Source: CALXVA01 sp944393025 (lineage in GTDB: Bacteria > Bacillota > Clostridia > TANB77 > CAG-508). Taken from it: a stretch of 64,000 nt of DNA. The stretch is from the NCBI GenBank assembly GCA_963931445.1, contig OZ007016.1, forward strand, positions 1,426,001-1,490,000, written 5' to 3'. This document shows, one piece after another, positions 60,117-64,000 of this stretch. The notes beneath the pieces are model-generated. The model was not told the origin of the DNA. It ran no database searches and saw only the letters and a program-made list of their open reading frames with translations. A program made the translations under genes and the position numbers. Within the stretch, counting starts at the first letter, position 1. Each line of letters opens with the position of its first letter.

Positions 60117-60260
60117 TTGTATAGAAAAAATCGACTTTTTACTTAATATTTCAGTATCTTTAACGATTTTTTCTATACAACAAGGTTAAGTTTCCTTAGG
60201 CTGTGCATATTCGCGAAGCGAAATGCACATGTGGCGAAGCCACTTTTCTTATTCTTTTTG
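60117..60260. repeat. Dispersed hairpin cassette, copy 2 (downstream of the variable gene)
   Basis: This is the inverted copy of 15221-15373. It contains a 64-base unit at 60117-60180 with 17-base perfect arms (TTGTATAGAAAAAATCG type) and CTTAACCTTG at its edge. Two GC-rich hairpins lie next to the pilin-lectin stop: GTGCATATTCGC-GAA-GCGAAATGCAC at 60205-60230 and GTGGC-GAA-GCCAC at 60231-60243. The 59831-60286 gap thus holds promoter, operator, terminator and this cassette, with no gene. Confidence 0.7.
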
Positions 60261-60286
60261 CTCTACCTTTCTATCAGCATACAGTT

Positions 60287-61540
60287 CTACAAATACAAGC
60301 TGAGACGGAAGCCGATGCCGAAGTAACTGTCAGTCGCATTGTCGTAGTTACGGCTAGCTGTGTAAATGTTGCTGTCGTAGTAAAGGCCTCCTCTAAAAGT
60401 ACAGGGGTTAGCAAAATTGCTGTAAGTGTAACTTGAATATTCTGTAGTCCATTCTGCTAAATTAGAAGCCATATCATTTATTTTACATACTTCATCTGCA
60501 TTTGCTCCTGTATTTGCTAAACTACTATTTTTACTTTTTTGATTTGCATAATTTATATTTCCTGCTTCTTGTATATACACTATTGCTGTATCCCATGCAT
60601 AACTATTTATTAAATCACTTTTTACACTTGTACTTTCTGCATAAGTATTTATTGCAACCTTTGATGCATCAAGCTGAGTTATATAGTTCCATAATGTTTT
60701 TGGATTATATGACATACTATCTTCTGAATAACCATTAGATTTTTTTGATGCTGCTTTATAATTTGCCGTACTGCTTCCACTTGCATAACTTGCTTCATAT
60801 CTTCCTATATAATATCCACCATTTGAATTCACACTATCTATAAATCCTTTTAAATCTTTGGCTGTTGCATTTTCTCCATCTTTTCCACTACTTGCAACTC
60901 CTTGTCTATATTCTATAATTTCTTTATATCTTGAATTTATTACTACACTGTCTGATTGATCTGTATAATGTTCTGCATATTGTACTGGTTCTGGATTTCC
61001 AGATTCATCAAATGTATATCTTCCTAATTTTATTTCTGCACTTGGACTTCCATCATCTTTTGTAAATGTTCCTACTGGTATCCACACATATTGGCTTCCT
61101 TGCACATTTGCATCATTAGATGCATTCACATCTTCTATTACTATTCCTTGATGTACTGTATCTCCTGAATCTTCCGCTATTTTAAATCCTGCTGGAACCA
61201 TTACAGTATTATTCTTTTCATCTTTTATTGGAGTTTTTGATGTAAACACATAACTATTATTCTTTGCATCTGTTACTGTACTTGGTGGTGGTTCTGGCTC
61301 TTTTGTTTGCTCTGTTATATATGCATCTAAATTTGCCATTGTTTGGTCTTCTTTTACTTCTCCCTGCTCTGTTCTATCTTTTGCTTCTTTTGCCCATCCT
61401 ACTAATCCATTATCTCCAAATGCTCCTCTTATTGCTATTGTTGCTAATATGATTAATATCACTATTGTTATTACTAACGCAATTAAGGTTATTCCTCTTT
61501 CTTGTTTTAAGGCTTTTTGAAACTTTTTATTTTTACTCAT
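60287..61540 (-). CDS. Pilin-like protein with C-terminal formylglycine-enzyme/C-type-lectin-fold domain and variable region
   Basis: This 417-residue protein begins with a class III/type IV prepilin-like peptide, KQERGITLIALVITIVIL, with cleavage expected after Gly. The usual Glu at +5 is Ala. A short linker leads to an SUMF1/EgtB-like domain (QYVWIPVGTFT, GGYYIGRYEASYA, YAWDTAIVYI, NDMASNLAEWTTEYS, then the ending IGFRLSLYL). Such domains are the usual scaffold of retroelement-diversified proteins. The last ~45 codons are C-ending and GC-rich, unlike the rest. It would be displayed at the cell surface through the pilin-like helix. A strong promoter lies ~230 bases upstream. No pilus assembly genes or reverse transcriptase are in the window. 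Confidence 0.9.
   Translation of the reverse strand: MSKNKKFQKALKQERGITLIALVITIVILIILATIAIRGAFGDNGLVGWAKEAKDRTEQGEVKEDQTMANLDAYITEQTKEPEPPPSTVTDAKNNSYVFTSKTPIKDEKNNTVMVPAGFKIAEDSGDTVHQGIVIEDVNASNDANVQGSQYVWIPVGTFTKDDGSPSAEIKLGRYTFDESGNPEPVQYAEHYTDQSDSVVINSRYKEIIEYRQGVASSGKDGENATAKDLKGFIDSVNSNGGYYIGRYEASYASGSSTANYKAASKKSNGYSEDSMSYNPKTLWNYITQLDASKVAINTYAESTSVKSDLINSYAWDTAIVYIQEAGNINYANQKSKNSSLANTGANADEVCKINDMASNLAEWTTEYSSYTYSNFANPCTFRGGLYYDSNIYTASRNYDNATDSYFGIGFRLSLYL
60300..60433 (-). other. Putative retroelement variable region (VR)
   Basis: From SYTYSN to IGFR the coding sequence switches from AT-rich, T/A-ending codons to codons of the form NAC, ANC or AAC. About 20 codons (Tyr, Asp, Ser, Asn, Thr, Ile) all equal AAC or AAT with only an adenine replaced. 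The invariant residues between them (RGG, ASR, FGIGFR) have GC-rich, fixed codons. This is what adenine-specific mutagenic homing from a template of AAY codons leaves. No template repeat is seen in the window. Confidence 0.7.
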
Positions 61541-61661
61541 TTCTTTTCTCCTTTCTTTTGTTTATTTTACAATTTTAATATTGCCTTCTTTTTTACTTTT
61601 CATTCATTTTGCTTTATTTTGTTATTTTTTTATTTATTTTATTGACCTGTTTTTAAAACTT

Positions 61662-61741
61662 AAAAAGTACCTTTTGGCACATTTTTGTACTTCTAAGTTT
61701 CAAATTACCTTAAATTTTTTTATACCTTTTTGGTACTTTTT
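61662..61741 (-). promoter_or_regulatory. Leader with repeated AAGGTA/AAGTAC motifs and an inverted repeat
   Basis: AAAAAGTACC (61662-61671) and GGTACTTTTT (61732-61741) are perfect inverted arms 60 bases apart. Between them on minus are further AAGGTA, AAGGTAA, AGAAGTAC and TGTGCC motifs. It lies in the 5' untranslated leader of the pilin-lectin gene. The rest of the 61541-62166 gap holds the promoter, one arm of a long inverted repeat and a terminator. Confidence 0.5.
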
Positions 61742-61765
61742 AGTTTCCTTTTTTGGGTCATTTTT

Positions 61766-61795
61766 ATTTTACCTCAAGCTTTTATTTTTTGTCAA
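61766..61795 (-). promoter_or_regulatory. Promoter of the pilin-lectin gene
   Basis: On minus, a perfect TTGACA at 61795-61790, an 18-base spacer and TAAAAT at 61771-61766. It predicts a ~220-base leader, long enough for RNA-level control. No known riboswitch motif was recognised. Confidence 0.75.
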
Positions 61796-61967
61796 TAGGA
61801 ATAAGAAATGAAGCTTTTGAATTTTTTCTATGGTAAAGAATCATTAGATAAATTACACATCCAAAATTAAAGAAAAAGCAATACTTCTTACTTAATTAAA
61901 TCCTTTTAAATAGCATTTAATCGGTAATTAGAAGTTACTTTTTCTAATTATATTTTACTTTTTCAAT

Positions 61968-62052
61968 TCACCAATATTATGTGAAATATCGTTACTGTTC
62001 AGTGTATTAAAAGTTTGGAATATCTATTGAAGAAGTTATTTATTTTTATTAC
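61968..62052. repeat. Inverted repeat, left arm, flanking the hydrolase-Fic segment
   Basis: About 80 bases are complementary, at roughly three positions in four, to 63596-63682. The best stretch is GAAGAAGTTATTTATTTTTATTA, identical over more than 20 positions (60% of the arm shown only in part here), together with AGTGTATTAAAA. Between the arms lie only the peptidoglycan hydrolase and fic. Confidence 0.65.
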
Positions 62053-62120
62053 ATTTTTGCAGTACGCGTAGCGACCAAACGAACTTTTCTAATGTGAGTG
62101 CAATTAAAGAAAATAAGCAC

Positions 62121-62154
62121 AAAAAATTAATAGCAAGATATTTCAAGCTATTAA
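62121..62154 (-). terminator. Terminator after the peptidoglycan hydrolase
   Basis: Perfect eight-base arms TTAATAGC (62127-62134) and GCTATTAA (62147-62154) are followed on minus by six Ts. It lies 13 bases beyond the stop codon. Confidence 0.8.
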
Positions 62155-62166
62155 CTTTTTTTCTTT

Positions 62167-62847
62167 TTAATCTATAGTTGTACTTGTTTTTCCTGTTCCT
62201 ACTACATCCTCTTGTAGTGAACTCCATGTATTACACCCTACTATTCCATCTGCTGTAAGTCCTACCTTTCTTTGATAGTTTTTTACTGCTTCTTGTGTTG
62301 CTGAGCCAAATATTCCATCTAATCCTCCAGTTCTAAATCCTAATGTATTTAAATCATCTTGTGCTATTAAAACATAATTACTCAAACTTCCTCTTTTTAT
62401 TAATGGATATCCCCCTGTACTACATGCTGGCTTACCAAATCTTTTATCAAAATGGACCCATGTTGGTGTAAGTGATATTGGTTCTACAAAACTCCATACT
62501 CCAGAATTTTTTGCAGAATTATATAATTTAACCCTTTGAGTTTGCGAAAGTATTTGACCTACATCAAATGCAGTACCTGCATAATGCTGACTTTGGTTTC
62601 CATGACCTCCTTCATAAGGTCTTTTAAATGCAAATCCTACAGGTATTGGCTGTCCATATATATATCTTTGGCTATTCCAACTTTGCATTGTTCTTTTTGT
62701 TGTCCATAATATATTACTTTTGCTAGATCCTCTAAATTCTTTCACTTTTAAAGTTCCGTTTGAATTATATGGCATAGGCTCATTTTCACCTCTATAATAT
62801 GTTTCCATTCTATCAGTATCATTATTAAAAACTATTATTTTTGCCAC
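62167..62847 (-). CDS. Peptidoglycan hydrolase: M15-like peptidase with peptidoglycan-binding domain
   Basis: The N-terminal part of this 226-residue protein has zinc-site motifs of the M15 D,D-carboxypeptidase type: HGNQSQHYAGTAFDVG (His...Asp) at ~80-95 and TPTWVHFD (His) at ~130. The C-terminal ~70 residues are a PG_binding_1 domain (LNTLGFRTGGLDGIFGSATQ, ...YQRKVGLTADGIVGCNTWSSL). No classical signal peptide is seen, so export is unclear. It could act in the mother cell on cortex, be released by lysis, or be phage-derived. It has a GGAGG ribosome site and is divergent from fic. Family assignment is by motif only. Confidence 0.8.
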   Translation of the reverse strand: MAKIIVFNNDTDRMETYYRGENEPMPYNSNGTLKVKEFRGSSKSNILWTTKRTMQSWNSQRYIYGQPIPVGFAFKRPYEGGHGNQSQHYAGTAFDVGQILSQTQRVKLYNSAKNSGVWSFVEPISLTPTWVHFDKRFGKPACSTGGYPLIKRGSLSNYVLIAQDDLNTLGFRTGGLDGIFGSATQEAVKNYQRKVGLTADGIVGCNTWSSLQEDVVGTGKTSTTID

Positions 62848-62928
62848 AATACTCCTCCTTAAAATATATATTGTATTATATTTATATTCTAAATTTAAAT
62901 ATTCGTTACTACATTTTTATTTTTATGT

Positions 62929-62934
62929 TATAAT
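62929..62934 (+). promoter_or_regulatory. -10 element of fic
   Basis: A perfect TATAAT lies 15 bases before the fic start, implying a very short leader that begins at or near the GGTGAT ribosome site. No convincing -35 is seen at the usual distance. Confidence 0.45.
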
Positions 62935-62949
62935 GTTTTTGGTGATATT

Positions 62950-63549
62950 ATGGAAAATAATTTCTATTCAGAAATAAATTCAAAATATTGCTATGAAAAT
63001 AGCAATGTTCTAGTTAATAAACTTAATATACATGATGAAAAGATTTTACAAAAATATGAAGCTAAAATAACTGCTGCTAAACTTTTATCTTTAAGACATA
63101 AAGGAATTATTGGTAATTTTGATGTTAAACATCTTAATTCAATACATTCTTATTTATTTGAAGATATATATTCATTTGCTGGAAAATTTAGAAATGAAAA
63201 TATTGCTAAAGATAATTTTAGATTTGCAGAATATGAATATATAGAACAAGAACTTATTAAATTACTAAATAAGCTAAAAGAAGAAAATTATCTTTCTAAT
63301 CTTTCTAAGGAAGATTTAGCACAAAAACTTGCTTACTATATGTCTGAATTAAATGTACTTCATCCATATAGAGAAGGTAATGGAAGAACTATTAGAGAAT
63401 TTATTAGAGAATTAGCTTTAAAAAATAACTTTACATTAAATTTAAGTAATGTTTCACCTAAATTATTTTTAGAAGCAAGTAAAAAATCTATTGTAGACCC
63501 AGCTCCTTTAGCTAAATTAATATACACTTGCTTAGAAGAAAAAAGTTAA
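62950..63549 (+). CDS. Fic family protein (class I-like AMPylator)
   Basis: Fic enzymes usually transfer AMP from ATP to a target protein, often as toxins. The 199-residue product carries the full active-site motif HPYREGNGRTIR at residues 138-149. The preceding flap region is SFAGKFRNENIAKDNFRFAE. The N-terminus (YCYENSNVLVNKLN) resembles stand-alone class I toxins such as VbhT-type Fic domains. I see no (S/T)xxxE(G/N) inhibitory helix within the protein, so a separate antitoxin is expected; a VbhA-like gene lies 225 bases downstream. The target is unknown. It is inside the ~1.7 kb segment bounded by inverted repeats. Confidence 0.92.
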   Translation: MENNFYSEINSKYCYENSNVLVNKLNIHDEKILQKYEAKITAAKLLSLRHKGIIGNFDVKHLNSIHSYLFEDIYSFAGKFRNENIAKDNFRFAEYEYIEQELIKLLNKLKEENYLSNLSKEDLAQKLAYYMSELNVLHPYREGNGRTIREFIRELALKNNFTLNLSNVSPKLFLEASKKSIVDPAPLAKLIYTCLEEKS

Positions 63550-63595
63550 AATATATATTTGTCTTACTTTATAATATGTTTATTTTTTTCTAAAT

Positions 63596-63682
63596 ATAAT
63601 AAAAATAAATAACTTCTTCAATAAATATCACAGATTTTTAATACACTAAATAGTAGCAAAAAATCTCACTAATATTGCAAAT
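63596..63682. repeat. Inverted repeat, right arm, flanking the hydrolase-Fic segment
   Basis: This is the partner of 61968-62052. The two arms face each other across 1.5 kb. The similarity stops abruptly outside the pair at about 61966 and 63682. Confidence 0.65.
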
Positions 63683-63697
63683 ATATACTAATTTTAC

Positions 63698-63726
63698 TGG
63701 ACTTTTAGCCTTATTTATGGTATAAT
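63698..63726 (+). promoter_or_regulatory. Promoter of the VbhA-like gene, with a downstream operator-like repeat
   Basis: TGGACT at 63698-63703, a 17-base spacer ending TGG and TATAAT at 63721-63726 form an extended -10 promoter. Just beyond, TGGTT (63734-63738) and AACCA (63746-63750) form an inverted repeat that could bind a regulator at the start site. Confidence 0.65.
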
Positions 63727-63773
63727 ATATATGTGGTTGTTTTATAACCAATTATATCTTGGAGGTTGTAAAA

Positions 63774-63940
63774 TGTTTAATGAAGAAATTTTTAATTTTG
63801 ATATAAATAATATAAAAAGTGATTTAGCAATAGAGGGTTTATCTATATCTGATACTGATATAAATTTATTTAAACAATTTGCTAATGATGAAATTGATAT
63901 AACAAATTTAATACAAACAATAAAAGATGAAATTAATTAA
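63774..63940 (+). CDS. VbhA-like antitoxin
   Basis: This 55-residue protein has the layout of the VbhA antitoxin family, which blocks class I Fic toxins. An inhibitory helix DLAIEGLSIS is followed by a second helix pair (DINLFKQFANDEIDITNLIQTIKDEIN). The usual Ser/Thr four residues before the Glu is Asp here; a Ser is one position further away. The ATG at 63774 has GGAGG seven bases upstream; an ORF start at 63731 overlaps the promoter. VbhA genes usually precede their Fic gene, so this one may serve a gene beyond the window edge rather than the fic at 62950. Confidence 0.65.
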
Positions 63941-64000
63941 ATTTTCCTTTACAAAGTTAAAATAATTTTAATTACATCTTTTCTTATTAAAATGAAAAAT

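Noticed and set aside
61541..61765. c-di-GMP riboswitch in the pilin-lectin leader
   Set aside because: The leader is long enough, but I could not find the conserved core motifs of either known class.
62036..62227. 63-codon minus-strand frame downstream of the peptidoglycan hydrolase
   Set aside because: It runs across the hydrolase terminator and the inverted-repeat arm, lacks a ribosome site and overlaps the hydrolase C-terminus.
60000..64000. Reverse transcriptase or template repeat close to the variable gene
   Set aside because: No frame with reverse-transcriptase motifs and no AAC-rich near-copy of 60300-60433 could be found in the window.

Overview
The window looks like part of the chromosome of an AT-rich, endospore-forming member of the Clostridia (Firmicutes). 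The basis is the low GC content, the sporulation trio spoIIGA-sigE-sigG, a ClpE-type ATPase, MrnC, TrmFO, RbgA, a DAP-type MurE motif and a SpoVD-like PBP. The lineage is an inference; no species is named. Nearly every gene lies on the minus strand. Of 44 stop codons I read, 34 are TAA, 10 are TAG and none is TGA.

Layout. 1-5.2 kb: an rRNA operon read on minus (16S, tRNA-Ile, 23S cut off at the window edge) with two tandem promoters, a boxA and a pre-16S processing stem. 5.3-15.1 kb: half of the division and cell-wall cluster, running murA-ftsQ-DUF881-DUF881-sbp-ftsA-ftsZ into spoIIGA-sigE-sigG-ylmC. 15.1-25.2 kb: an accessory block with a broken dinD, a very large repeat-bearing SF2 helicase gene carrying a frameshift, a frameshifted topB and a RsiV-like membrane protein. 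25.4-28.4 kb: clpE and pgsA, the only substantial plus-strand genes apart from the right end. 28.4-33.1 kb: a BofC-like protein, comEC and an SH3-NlpC/P60 cell-wall hydrolase. 33.2-38.3 kb: the str region rpsL-rpsG-fusA-tuf. 38.4-50.2 kb: a Pro-Gln repeat protein, trmFO, an unknown gene, a SNF2 helicase, mrnC, rbgA, a rhuM remnant, topA and a DUF6514 gene. 50.3-59.9 kb: the other half of the dcw cluster, mraZ-rsmH-ftsL-pbp-murE-mraY-ftsW-murG, with MraZ operator repeats. 60-64 kb: a pilin-like protein with a formylglycine-enzyme (C-type-lectin-fold) domain, a peptidoglycan hydrolase, a Fic protein and a VbhA-like antitoxin.

The most interesting locus is the pilin-lectin gene at 60287-61540. 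Its last ~130 bases are much richer in GC than the rest of the gene and are packed with codons that all fit AAY with the adenines changed. This is the signature of a variable region of a diversity-generating retroelement. No reverse transcriptase or template repeat is visible in the window, so the rest of the system would lie elsewhere.

Several dispersed structured repeats are not explained by genes: a ~100-base palindrome family in the rRNA spacers and the fusA-tuf gap, a MITE-like family with TTGTATAG ends, an imperfect inverted repeat of about 80 bases around the hydrolase-Fic pair, and a CAAAAGAT array between mraZ and rsmH. Three single-base frameshifts (rsmH, topB, helicase) may be sequence errors and should be resolved first.
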